Positions 44,008 to 52,146 of a stretch of DNA of 64,000 nt are shown here, one piece after another. Origin of the DNA: Parapedobacter luteus (GTDB lineage Bacteria; Bacteroidota; Bacteroidia; Sphingobacteriales; Sphingobacteriaceae); contig NZ_FUYS01000010.1 in assembly GCF_900168055.1 (NCBI RefSeq), positions 62,001-126,000 on the forward strand. Direction: 5' to 3'. Both the position numbers and the translations under genes were made by a program. The stretch's first letter is position 1. Every line of letters begins with the position of its first letter. Under the pieces are notes generated by a model. The model ran no database searches. It was not told the DNA's origin and worked only from the letters and a program-made list of their open reading frames with translations.

Positions 44008-45312
44008 TTAATTATTCATTGGATCTACACCCGGATACGCCGACACACTTCTAAAGCCGATATAAGATTTGGCGGTATCTTGATATTCATAGGCACGTGC
44101 AGAATTTTGCAAAAAGTACCCAACATCTTTCCACGAGCCGCCTCGGATGACTTTACGCTGCAGAGACTGGGGGTCTCCTGGTTTGGCGTCATATCGATAG
44201 GTGGGATTCATGTCATGAACAAAAGAGGACGCAGACTCATTGAAGGAAGAAGAAGTCCACTCCGCCACATTGCCGGCCATATTGTACAGACCGAAGTCGT
44301 TGGGGAAATATGAGTAGACGGGAGCGGTATATGCAGCGCCGTCGTCAATGTAGTTCCCCCTTCCAGGCTTGAAATTGGCCATAAGACAACCCTTTGCATT
44401 CCGTGCGGAAGGGCCTCCCCAAGGATATGGTGAGCCGACGCGGCCTCCTCGAGCCGCATATTCCCATTCTGCCTCAGAAGGCAGCATATAAGGTTGTCTG
44501 ATTTCGCGATTTCCGCCCCGGCTCCGCTGGTGATTCTCAAAAAGCCGGGAGCGCCAGGTATTAAAAGCCTGGGCTTGGCGCCAGGTGACACCTACTACAG
44601 GATACTCGTCAAACGAAGGATGTGAAAAATATCCCTCAACCATGGGCTCATTTTGGGCATAGCTGAAATCATTAAGCCAGACAGTCGTGTCCGGATACAC
44701 CAGAATGGTGTCACGCCGGATAAAGTCAGAACGTGTTTTCGTAGGATCGTTTTTTGCAGCGGTAGCAGCGCGTAAGTCATACCACTCATAATGATAGCGC
44801 AGTAAACGCACATCAAGTTCGTCCTTCCCAAAAATGCGGTCTTCACCTTGATAGTACATTTGCCGCGTGCGCTCACGGACGGCCTGGTCCTTCGAATTCC
44901 ATAACGAGCGCTTGCCGTTGTTTACTTTGGACCAATCGATGTATCGTTCATTAGTGCCCTCCACCTGTACAAAGTAATTGTCATCCTGTAAAAAATTGTA
45001 TATCAAAATGGAGTCACGAACCCAATTGACGAATTGCCGGTATTCGCTGTTGGAGATTTCGGTATCGTCCATGTAAAACGACGATATGGTAACCTGTCTG
45101 TTTTGAGCAACCTGTGCAAAGGTGATATCCTGATCCGATTGGCCCATGATAAATGTGCCGCCTGGAACGAGCACCATCCCATGAGGAACGCGGTTGGTTT
45201 TTAAACGCTCACGTTTTACGCCAACCAACTCACCTCCGCCCGAACGACTACAACCAACTGAGAAAATAACGAATATGAAGATGGGAACTAGTAGTAAATA
45301 TCTTTTGTTCAT
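44008..45312 (-). CDS. gldK: Gliding motility/T9SS lipoprotein GldK
   Basis: Outer-membrane ring lipoprotein of type IX secretion. 434 residues, signal peptide with lipobox FSVGC (C21), then a formylglycine-generating-enzyme-like (FGE-sulfatase) fold: VPHGMVLVPGGTFIMG, FYMDDTEISNSEYRQFV, LPSEAEWEYAARGG, MAGNVAEWT, RKVIRGGSWKD and SYIGFRSV. The fold is structural here, as in PorK/GldK. First gene of the operon, with a clear promoter and a leader of about 150 bases. Confidence 0.97.
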   Translation of the reverse strand: MNKRYLLLVPIFIFVIFSVGCSRSGGGELVGVKRERLKTNRVPHGMVLVPGGTFIMGQSDQDITFAQVAQNRQVTISSFYMDDTEISNSEYRQFVNWVRDSILIYNFLQDDNYFVQVEGTNERYIDWSKVNNGKRSLWNSKDQAVRERTRQMYYQGEDRIFGKDELDVRLLRYHYEWYDLRAATAAKNDPTKTRSDFIRRDTILVYPDTTVWLNDFSYAQNEPMVEGYFSHPSFDEYPVVGVTWRQAQAFNTWRSRLFENHQRSRGGNREIRQPYMLPSEAEWEYAARGGRVGSPYPWGGPSARNAKGCLMANFKPGRGNYIDDGAAYTAPVYSYFPNDFGLYNMAGNVAEWTSSSFNESASSFVHDMNPTYRYDAKPGDPQSLQRKVIRGGSWKDVGYFLQNSARAYEYQDTAKSYIGFRSVSAYPGVDPMNN

Positions 45313-45653
45313 TTAGATTCTATTGATTATAAGCAGAATGCCATGGTCACTAATGGTTTTTAACTTTACAAACAATTTTCGTGATTTATCCATAAAGTCC
45401 ATGATTAATAACCCGTATGATAGCAAATTTCAAACCAAAAATATCTTCAAATCGTTTGTTTGCTTCATTGGCGCAAATGTAATTATCTTTTCTAACATGC
45501 TCAAAATAACGTTTTCTATGTAGATGGAATTCTGCGCTAATCGCTATCAGAACGACGGCATAAATTTATTAAAAGAAATGATATTTCCCGACCGAAGAGA
45601 AAGATATTTTTAAAAAAAGCCGTCCCAGCGCAATGCAGCACGTGAGAAATGGC
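45313..45653. other. Intergenic region between hemD and gldK
   Basis: 341 bases without a gene. It holds a strong gldK promoter (45474-45505), a second -7-like TATTTTTG on the minus strand at 45436-45443 without a matching -33 box, and a GGCTTTTTTT run on the minus strand near 45613-45622, after hemD, with only a weak stem before it. I see no conserved RNA structure in the 150-base gldK leader. Confidence 0.6.
45474..45505 (-). promoter_or_regulatory. Predicted promoter of the gldKLMN operon
   Basis: Minus strand TTTG (45505-45502), 20-base spacer, TACATTTG (45481-45474; exact -7 match). This is one of the best consensus matches in the window. Confidence 0.6.
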
Positions 45654-46427
45654 CTATTTGTTTGCCATTTTGATGTATTGTTCAACCGCCATGGTCATGC
45701 TGGGCGCTTCGGGTGTTGGGGCTGCTATATCCAGGATCAAACCCCTGTCTAATATGGCTTGATGAGTGCTGGATCCGAAGGCGGCGAGACGTGTGTTGTT
45801 TTGCTTGAAGTCGGGGAAGTTTTCAAATAGGGATTGCACGCTGGACGGGCTGAAAAAGACGATAATATCGTAAAATACGTCTTTTAAATCGGACAAATCG
45901 CTTACCACCGTACGGAAAAGCACGGCGGGTGTGACCTGATAGCCGTTTTCCTGCAGCCAATTATAGGTTTCTTCATTGGCTACGTCAGAGCATGGATATA
46001 AAAACTTTTCTTTGGCATGTTTCTTTAATACATCGGCCAAATCCTTAGCTGTTTGCTTGCCAAAGAAAATCTTGCGTTTGCGGTACTGGATGTACTTTTG
46101 CAGGTACAAAGCGATGGTTTCCGAAAGACAGAAGTATTTCAGGTCTGCAGGTACGTCGTAGCGCATTTCTTCGCAAATGCGGAAGAAATGGTCAGCAGCG
46201 TTGCGACTGGTGAAGATGACTGCAGTGAAATCCGCGGGATTAATCCGCTGCTCTTTACGGACATCGCGTGCGGGGACACCTTCCACATGAATAAAGGCTC
46301 TGAAATCAAGCTTTAGGTTATACTTTTGTGCCAAAGCGAAATATGGTGATTTCTCGTTCTCGGGCTTAGGCAACGTCACTAAAATGCTTTTTACTTTCTT
46401 TGCTCTATCTGCTTCTGACACTTGCAT
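45654..46427 (-). CDS. hemD: Uroporphyrinogen-III synthase
   Basis: Cyclises hydroxymethylbilane to uroporphyrinogen III in haem synthesis. 257 residues with the bilobed HemD pattern: KSILVTLPKPENEKSPYFAL at the N-terminus, AVIFTSRNAADHFFRI, KYFCLSETIALYLQKYI, FLYPCSDVANEETYNWL, IIVFFSPSSVQSLFEN and RLAAFGSSTHQAILDRGL. HemD is poorly conserved in general, but this Bacteroidota form, next to a DUF4271 gene, is recognisable. It lies ten bases after the DUF4271 gene. Confidence 0.88.
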   Translation of the reverse strand: MQVSEADRAKKVKSILVTLPKPENEKSPYFALAQKYNLKLDFRAFIHVEGVPARDVRKEQRINPADFTAVIFTSRNAADHFFRICEEMRYDVPADLKYFCLSETIALYLQKYIQYRKRKIFFGKQTAKDLADVLKKHAKEKFLYPCSDVANEETYNWLQENGYQVTPAVLFRTVVSDLSDLKDVFYDIIVFFSPSSVQSLFENFPDFKQNNTRLAAFGSSTHQAILDRGLILDIAAPTPEAPSMTMAVEQYIKMANK

Positions 46428-46437
46428 GTTTTTTTCC

Positions 46438-47421
46438 TTAATTACTGAGTACTTTTATCAAAATAAGTACTGGAGCGATTTCGAGGCAGCAAAGATACAT
46501 AAATAAATAAAACTTTGAAAATCGGTGATTGGTTAGCAAGTTGGTAGCCGTCTTTGCAAACCGGAAAATGAACAAACAGGATACGACAATCAACGTCATG
46601 GGAATGACCCAAACCATTTGGTTCTGTGGAGCTAAACTTAATACTAATATAACGGGCAGAAATACCAGCGCAGCATTAAAATAACTTAAATATAATATCG
46701 ATACATATTCACGCACGAGGCGTTGCATATCAAAAACAAATCCCAAAAATCGCGTGGCGATAATTTTGAGTATAAACAATACCATGACAAAAACGGAAAT
46801 CCCGAAAAAGGTCTCAATGCCGTTGGAACCGGTATGCGTGCTATAATACAAACTGCATAAGTAGAGGAACAGCCCCAGCGCAAAACCAAACAATACATAT
46901 AAAAAGACAAAAGGCCAGGAACTGTACAAGGTGTCTTCCTTGTTGATTTGTAATAACATGCGATCGCTGTAAAATGCTTGGACGATGGATGCCACTTCAT
47001 TGGGAAACGCAGCCCGCACAATTCCGAGGAAAAGCAAGAGTATGCCGATGGCCATGATAATCCACGGCTCGCGACGGGGCTTCTCGTCGTCTATCTTGAT
47101 GTCTTCTTCCAATGAACGGGCAAATGCCAGCCAGCTTATGAAGTCGCCTTTTTCCACGACCAAAAGCTCCCGCAAACTATCAGCGAATTGGTTGGGCCGT
47201 TCAGGATCTGGCATACCGATGTACTGCATACGCAATGAGTCCTGCACACGTGCAATGGAGTCAGCCAGTCGTTTTTTTTCAGCGATTTGCGCTTGCTTTG
47301 TCGAATCACGTGCGGATAAGATCAGCGGCTCTTGCGGTAAGGCATTTGGCGCATGGGCAAAAACAGCATAGGCATGGACAAACCAAAAACTGACTACCAA
47401 TACAAACCACTTCATTGCCAT
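46438..47421 (-). CDS. DUF4271 family integral membrane protein
   Basis: About 327 residues. A signal-like hydrophobic N-terminus (MKWFVLVVSFWFVHAYAVFA) is followed by a polar periplasmic stretch (QIAEKKRLADSIARVQDSLR), then about seven membrane segments from residue 120 on. This matches DUF4271, a Bacteroidota family typically beside hemD; function unknown. Starts at 47421 (MAMKWF) or 47415 (MKWF) are possible; the frame is open to 47451, but that extension lies upstream of the predicted promoter start. Confidence 0.75.
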   Translation of the reverse strand: MAMKWFVLVVSFWFVHAYAVFAHAPNALPQEPLILSARDSTKQAQIAEKKRLADSIARVQDSLRMQYIGMPDPERPNQFADSLRELLVVEKGDFISWLAFARSLEEDIKIDDEKPRREPWIIMAIGILLLFLGIVRAAFPNEVASIVQAFYSDRMLLQINKEDTLYSSWPFVFLYVLFGFALGLFLYLCSLYYSTHTGSNGIETFFGISVFVMVLFILKIIATRFLGFVFDMQRLVREYVSILYLSYFNAALVFLPVILVLSLAPQNQMVWVIPMTLIVVSCLFIFRFAKTATNLLTNHRFSKFYLFMYLCCLEIAPVLILIKVLSN

Positions 47422-47438
47422 AATCAAATTAAAGGCAG

Positions 47439-47469
47439 TAAAGTTAGGCAAAAATCAATGGTTTTAAAG
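47439..47469 (-). promoter_or_regulatory. Predicted promoter of the DUF4271-hemD unit
   Basis: Minus strand CTTT (47469-47466), 19-base spacer, TAACTTTA (47446-47439), one base off the -7 consensus. It overlaps the last codons of the DUF1080 gene. Confidence 0.35.
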
Positions 47470-48855
47470 GCTCTTGATTTTTATGCTGCGGAAACTTACC
47501 CGGTCGCCGTGATCCTGTAGCAAAATATGCCCCTTGTCTGCCTGGCCGAAATTCTCCCAGTTTTTGTACTTGCTTTCGCTGACCAATCTTTTATATTCGT
47601 CCGAACCGCGTACATATTGCACGACCTTTTCGCCGTTGAGATAGTGGGTGACGGTGTTGTCCGGTGCTACAACAATCCGGCCTTTGTTCCATTCGCCGAT
47701 ATTACGTGTCGAACGGCTGCTTTTGTTAGCCTTGATCAAGTCATATAGCGAGGCCAGTGTACGGTTTCCGTCTTTACCCATTTTAGCATCCGGATGCCGC
47801 TCGTCATCCAGTACTTGGTACTCCAGCCCAATAGCCGACCCTGTATTCTTTTCGGAAAGCGTGACGAAATATTTTACGCCGCTGTTGGCACCTTCGGTGA
47901 GCTTAAACTCAAACGACAGGTCAAAAGCACTAAACTGCTCGGTGGTCACGATATCACCCCCATTGGTAGACTCTCCGCCATCAGCGGGCAATACCGTAAT
48001 GCTGCCATCCTTGATATCCCATCCTTTGACGGGGAATGTGTCTTTATATGCACCTACCCAGCCGGTATTGCTGGTTCCGTCGAAGAGCAGCTTGTATCCA
48101 CTTTGTTCTTCATAGGCTGTGAGGCTATTTGGTGTCAAATTTACGGTGTAGATGCCGGACGGAAAATCCTTCGGTTGCAGATTTTCGGTTTGAATCCGGA
48201 TATTTTTGAAATAGACCTTTTTCCCAGCCAACGAGGAGTCGTTAATGCTATGCACCTGTAACCCAATGAAGCCGGTGGCATCGATGGTGTCGACCACATG
48301 GGCTACCGGGATGTCGTTTATCCATGTTTTTGTTTCATTGCCAATAGCCTCGATGCGAATATGATTGTAAGCGTCCTTTTTATAAGCCGTTTTGGCTTCT
48401 TCATTCAAGTCAAGTGGATAAAGCCAACCGCGGCGTGCTTCATCATAAATGCCGCCTGTCCAAGCCCGAGGTGTAGGGTCTATTTCCACCTGCCTTCCGT
48501 AAACTCGCCCGTTGCCGTTTTCATTGATATGGCTGCGCGTCTGAACGCCGGAATTGGTTGTTTCCCCTTCCAGTTTTACTTCCAACTCAAGGATAAAATC
48601 GCCATACTCCTGTTCTGTAATCAGGAACGAATTGGGTGTGCCCGCAGTCATTGTTCCGACGATAGCACCGTCTTCAACCGCGTAAGGGGCCTCGCCTCCC
48701 ACTGATCGCCATCCCTCCAACGTTTCACCGTTAAACAAGGATTGCCAGCCATCACTTGTTGCTGAGGTGGTACATGAGGCGGACACGGCGCTCGCCAAAA
48801 CGACGGCAAACAAACCATTTAACCGCCGGCTTTTGCCATATGATGAAGTGTTCAT
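47464..48855 (-). CDS. Lipoprotein with two DUF1080 (3-keto-disaccharide hydrolase) domains
   Basis: 463 residues, lipobox SASC (C28). Two tandem concanavalin-like DUF1080 domains: about 36-222 (GWQSLFNGETLEGWRSVGG; RPWTGG-like RAWTGGIYDE; GFIGLQVHS) and about 253-463 (YKLLFDGTSNTGWVGAYKDT; IGLEYQVLDDERHPDAKMGK; GHILLQDHGDRVSFRSIKIK). DUF1080 proteins include 3-keto-glycoside hydrolases acting in the periplasm or at the surface. The second domain keeps more of the usual conserved residues. It is transcribed alone, with no sugar dehydrogenase gene beside it. Confidence 0.88.
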   Translation of the reverse strand: MNTSSYGKSRRLNGLFAVVLASAVSASCTTSATSDGWQSLFNGETLEGWRSVGGEAPYAVEDGAIVGTMTAGTPNSFLITEQEYGDFILELEVKLEGETTNSGVQTRSHINENGNGRVYGRQVEIDPTPRAWTGGIYDEARRGWLYPLDLNEEAKTAYKKDAYNHIRIEAIGNETKTWINDIPVAHVVDTIDATGFIGLQVHSINDSSLAGKKVYFKNIRIQTENLQPKDFPSGIYTVNLTPNSLTAYEEQSGYKLLFDGTSNTGWVGAYKDTFPVKGWDIKDGSITVLPADGGESTNGGDIVTTEQFSAFDLSFEFKLTEGANSGVKYFVTLSEKNTGSAIGLEYQVLDDERHPDAKMGKDGNRTLASLYDLIKANKSSRSTRNIGEWNKGRIVVAPDNTVTHYLNGEKVVQYVRGSDEYKRLVSESKYKNWENFGQADKGHILLQDHGDRVSFRSIKIKSL

Positions 48856-49000
48856 AATGCTATTGATAAGTTAATCAAATAAATAGTTTAGCTTTGTTGC
48901 TGCTGATTATAATTGATTTTTTTTCAATTATAGCTTAAATTTTTGAGCTGCAGCACGGATGACGTTGATTTTTTTACGAAAACGATGTCGTAGGCAAGGT

Positions 49001-49345
49001 ATGGAGATAAAAGGCACGGCAAACTTTTTTGAACGGGTGTATGAAATTGTCCGGCAAATTCCGGAAGGGCGGGTGACCTCCTATGGGGCCATTGCGCGTT
49101 CATTGGGCGCTGCTGGGTCTTCACGGATGGTGGGGTACGCAATGCGCGCTGCTCACCGGGCCAATCCACCCGTGCCCGCTCACCGCGTGGTCAATCGCAT
49201 AGGTGTCCTGAGTGGCAAAATGGCGTTTGGAAGCTCAACGTTAATGCAACAGTTGCTCGAGAACGAAGGGGTAGAGGTGGTGGATGACCGAATAGTGAAT
49301 TTCCGTGCGGTTTTCTGGGATCCTCAGGAAGTGATTTCCTTGTAA
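49001..49345 (+). CDS. Alkyltransferase-like protein (ATL), MGMT homologue without the cysteine
   Basis: A 114-residue protein starting MEIKGTANFFERVYEIVRQI and matching the DNA-binding domain of O6-alkylguanine transferases (GRVTSYGAIARSLG, SRMVGYAMRAA). The acceptor motif PCHRV reads PAHRV, with alanine at residue 60, so it cannot accept an alkyl group. Such ATL proteins bind O6-alkylguanine and hand the lesion to nucleotide excision repair. The frame is open from 48959; the ATG at 49001 fits the family start. Its last 22 bases overlap the end of hpt on the other strand. Confidence 0.9.
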   Translation: MEIKGTANFFERVYEIVRQIPEGRVTSYGAIARSLGAAGSSRMVGYAMRAAHRANPPVPAHRVVNRIGVLSGKMAFGSSTLMQQLLENEGVEVVDDRIVNFRAVFWDPQEVISL

Positions 49346-49863
49346 ATATCGGGCAGCGTCCGCCCGAGGCCTCGGTAGTCTAGCCCATATCCGACCACAA
49401 AAGCGTTGTCGATCTCAAATCCTACATAAGCGATATTGTCAAAAGTATGGGTCACCGCACTGGGTTTTAGCAGCAGCGTACACACCGCTACTGAGGCAGG
49501 GTTTTGTTTGTTTACCAAATCAAGGGTATGCTTGAGGGAGTTGCCTGTATCGACAATATCCTCAACGATAACGATATCCCGGCCCTCCAGGTCGACGTCC
49601 AAGCCGATCAGTTCCGTTACTTGATCCCGCCGGGCCGAACCGTCATAGGATGAAAGTTTGACGAATGACACCTCGCAGGCGATATGGATTTGTTTCATCA
49701 GGTCGGCCATGAACATAAAACAGCCGTTGAGCACGCCGACAAAAATCGGGTGTTGATGCTCGTATGCCACATTGAGCTGTATGCCGATAAGCCGGATCCG
49801 CTTCTTGATTTGGTTGTAGTCAATGATGCGCTCGAACTCTTTTTGATTGATGGTTACTTTCAT
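49324..49863 (-). CDS. hpt: Hypoxanthine phosphoribosyltransferase
   Basis: Purine salvage enzyme converting hypoxanthine/guanine and PRPP to IMP/GMP. 179 residues; the PRPP-binding loop is DIVIVEDIVDTGNSLKHTL, preceded by VKLSSYDGSARRDQ, and the purine site has AYVGFEIDNAFVVGYGLDY. Start ATG overlaps the stop of the transglycosylase gene upstream (ATGA), so the two are translationally coupled. Confidence 0.94.
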   Translation of the reverse strand: MKVTINQKEFERIIDYNQIKKRIRLIGIQLNVAYEHQHPIFVGVLNGCFMFMADLMKQIHIACEVSFVKLSSYDGSARRDQVTELIGLDVDLEGRDIVIVEDIVDTGNSLKHTLDLVNKQNPASVAVCTLLLKPSAVTHTFDNIAYVGFEIDNAFVVGYGLDYRGLGRTLPDIYKEITS

Positions 49864-51941
49864 TGCGGGTCCTCCGGATTTTCTTCCTGTTTTTTATCCT
49901 TGCTAAATATGCGATCCAACAGGCCACGTACTTCCTCCAACTCAGCGTCAAAGTCGGTAGCAGGCATCTGAAGCTGCAAGGTGTCTACCGCCGGTCTTTC
50001 CGGACGCAGGGCTTCGCGTAAGCGCACGGTATAAAAGCCATAGCTCGTCGAGGAATCGGCAGGTGCCAAACCGCGCCTTGCCATAATATTGCCGATATAA
50101 CTGAAATACGGAGAAATATATGACTTAAGACTGCCATCATAAGCGAAGGAATATAAGCCCGTCTTAGGTCTGGGGACGATGCTCGCCAAATAAATACTCT
50201 CCCCAAGGGAGAGCTGAGAGGGATGTTTGCCGAAGTAATACCGCGACGCTTCGCTGATGCCATAGACATTGCGCCCCCATTCAATAATATTGAGGTAGAC
50301 TTCGTACATCCGTTCTTTGCTTACTGCATGGGTGCTTTCCATCAGCCATACGATGAGTATCTCTTCCAGTTTGCGTACTATCGTTTTATTGCGGTTGAGG
50401 AATACATTTTTGACCAGTTGCATGGAGATGGTGCTGCCGCCACGTCTAAATGCTTTTTCCTTGTAGTTTATAGCAATGGAAGACCGGATGGCCTCCTCAA
50501 CAAAGCCGTTGTGGCTAAAGAATGAAGGATCTTCCGTAGTCAGGATGGCGTTCTTGAGGTTTGGCGAAATCTCCGCAAGCGGAATAAAATTCGGATTTTC
50601 GGGGCCTACAATAATCTCGCGCACGGGCTTTCCCTCTTCATAGGGCGTATACACAAACGTTGTGTTGATTTTCGGAATATTAGCCTTGCCCCATGCATTG
50701 ACGTTAAATCCTTCTTGCTCCATTTTTGAACTAAACTGGACACTATCTGGATTGCTGGTGTCAAGAAACGCTTCCAGCTTGTATTGGATTTTGCCGGATA
50801 GGCGTATGCCTTCTAATGATTCAAAAAGCCCATCCGGAAATGCATCAAATAGATCCTGTGCGTCCATCTCGGGAGTTACCAGCGCAATGGCGTAAGTGGT
50901 GTCTGGGAACGCCGTATAGCGGATAAACGGGTGGATTTGCAATTTCTTGACGGTTATGGTTGATTCCTTGGAAAGCTCCACTTCGCTATCACCAACGATG
51001 ATCTCGGCATCGACGTGGGCATCGGGCAGGATAACATCTTCTTGGGCGATACGCCAATGGTTGACCGTTAGGTTTTTAACCGCCCACTCACCTTTAATAT
51101 GCAAGAATTCGTTGTTGGTCCAGTACACTTCCCGCAGGCGGGTCTCGATCGTGTCAAAACTCAATTTTAAGCCGAGCTTCTGCTCGAGCAAAGGCAGTGC
51201 GATTTGCTGGCCGTTGGCGTGTACCTTTACATAAAGCTGTCGTCTGCCCGGATTGAGTTTCCCCGAAACCTGCCACGCCGCTTCGTTGTCATTGAGGAAG
51301 ATGGCAGAGGTGAGACTACCATTGTCAATGTCGGCCTTTGGAATGCTGATTCGTTGTTGAATACTGTCGTCGCGATAGGTCAGCAGTAAGTTACGCAACT
51401 CCATGTCTTCAGGAATTTTATAAAGTATGTTGTTGAGCATCCGGTTGGCTGTGTTAGCCATATTAAGATTGCCCTCCTCCGTATCCCCCGTAAGTTCGGA
51501 GGTATAGGTTGCCGTGGTATCCGCTTCCCTAAAAAGGAAATCGTAATTCCCGATGCTGTCTCTTTTGACGAGTTGGATGCGGGCGTCGTGTACACGTAGA
51601 CGGCCGAACCTGACGTCACCTGTGATCAAGGGAAATAATTTTACGCTTACGGCAATTGATTTCACGCCAGCCAGCTGGTCCTTGCCTTGCGGGATAGCTT
51701 TTACATCTTCAAGTGTGACGGTGGTCAGCCCAGAAAAATAGGCCCTTCCTATCGTGAGGTCGATTTGATGTTCGTCGGTTAATGTAGATTGTATCCGAGC
51801 AATGGTAGATGCCAGTAGTGCCTCCCGCTTATGGTATGCAACCGCAAAAGCGACGATGCCACTCACGACGACGACGCCCAATATGATACCTCCAATGACA
51901 AGCTGCCGTTTGGTTATTTTATTTAACAGTTCCCTAAACAT
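49860..51941 (-). CDS. AsmA-like domain fused to a GT51 peptidoglycan transglycosylase
   Basis: 693 residues with one N-terminal membrane helix (about 14-36). Residues about 40-440 are beta-rich and resemble AsmA/DUF748-type proteins (LTIGRAYFSGLTTVTLEDVK; VRFGRLRVHDARIQLVKRD). Residues about 455-645 are a GT51 transglycosylase: catalytic E470 in TEDPSFFSHNGF, RGGSTISMQLVKNVFL, RKLEEILIVWLME and YLNIIEWGRNVYGISEAS. There is no transpeptidase domain. The enzyme would polymerise lipid II glycan strands in the periplasm. The AsmA-like part has no proven role; in other proteins such domains carry lipid or sit at the envelope gap. Coupled to hpt. Confidence 0.87.
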   Translation of the reverse strand: MFRELLNKITKRQLVIGGIILGVVVVSGIVAFAVAYHKREALLASTIARIQSTLTDEHQIDLTIGRAYFSGLTTVTLEDVKAIPQGKDQLAGVKSIAVSVKLFPLITGDVRFGRLRVHDARIQLVKRDSIGNYDFLFREADTTATYTSELTGDTEEGNLNMANTANRMLNNILYKIPEDMELRNLLLTYRDDSIQQRISIPKADIDNGSLTSAIFLNDNEAAWQVSGKLNPGRRQLYVKVHANGQQIALPLLEQKLGLKLSFDTIETRLREVYWTNNEFLHIKGEWAVKNLTVNHWRIAQEDVILPDAHVDAEIIVGDSEVELSKESTITVKKLQIHPFIRYTAFPDTTYAIALVTPEMDAQDLFDAFPDGLFESLEGIRLSGKIQYKLEAFLDTSNPDSVQFSSKMEQEGFNVNAWGKANIPKINTTFVYTPYEEGKPVREIIVGPENPNFIPLAEISPNLKNAILTTEDPSFFSHNGFVEEAIRSSIAINYKEKAFRRGGSTISMQLVKNVFLNRNKTIVRKLEEILIVWLMESTHAVSKERMYEVYLNIIEWGRNVYGISEASRYYFGKHPSQLSLGESIYLASIVPRPKTGLYSFAYDGSLKSYISPYFSYIGNIMARRGLAPADSSTSYGFYTVRLREALRPERPAVDTLQLQMPATDFDAELEEVRGLLDRIFSKDKKQEENPEDPQ

Positions 51942-52003
51942 ACAATTCGTAACAATACCGGTCTATTCTGTGTGCCTAAATACGGGATAAATATCATTAA
52001 AAA

Positions 52004-52011
52004 CAAAGATA
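52004..52011 (-). promoter_or_regulatory. Probable -7 element of the AsmA-GT51/hpt unit
   Basis: Minus strand TATCTTTG, exact -7 match, 62 bases before the start codon. No good -33 box. Confidence 0.3.
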
Positions 52012-52103
52012 TGGCAAGTTTGTGTTTGGCGTTTGGCAGTTTCCTCGTATGATAATTTTCCTTTTAAGGCCGGCGGGAACGCCCAAATTTAGTTTTAAAT
52101 GAC

Positions 52104-52111
52104 TATTTTTG
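52104..52111 (+). promoter_or_regulatory. Probable -7 element of mrp
   Basis: TATTTTTG, exact -7 match, 35 bases before the ATG at 52147; it supports that start over the open frame beginning at 52099. Confidence 0.35.
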
Positions 52112-52146
52112 CTCGGTTTGTACTTGCAAACAGCGATAGAAACGAG

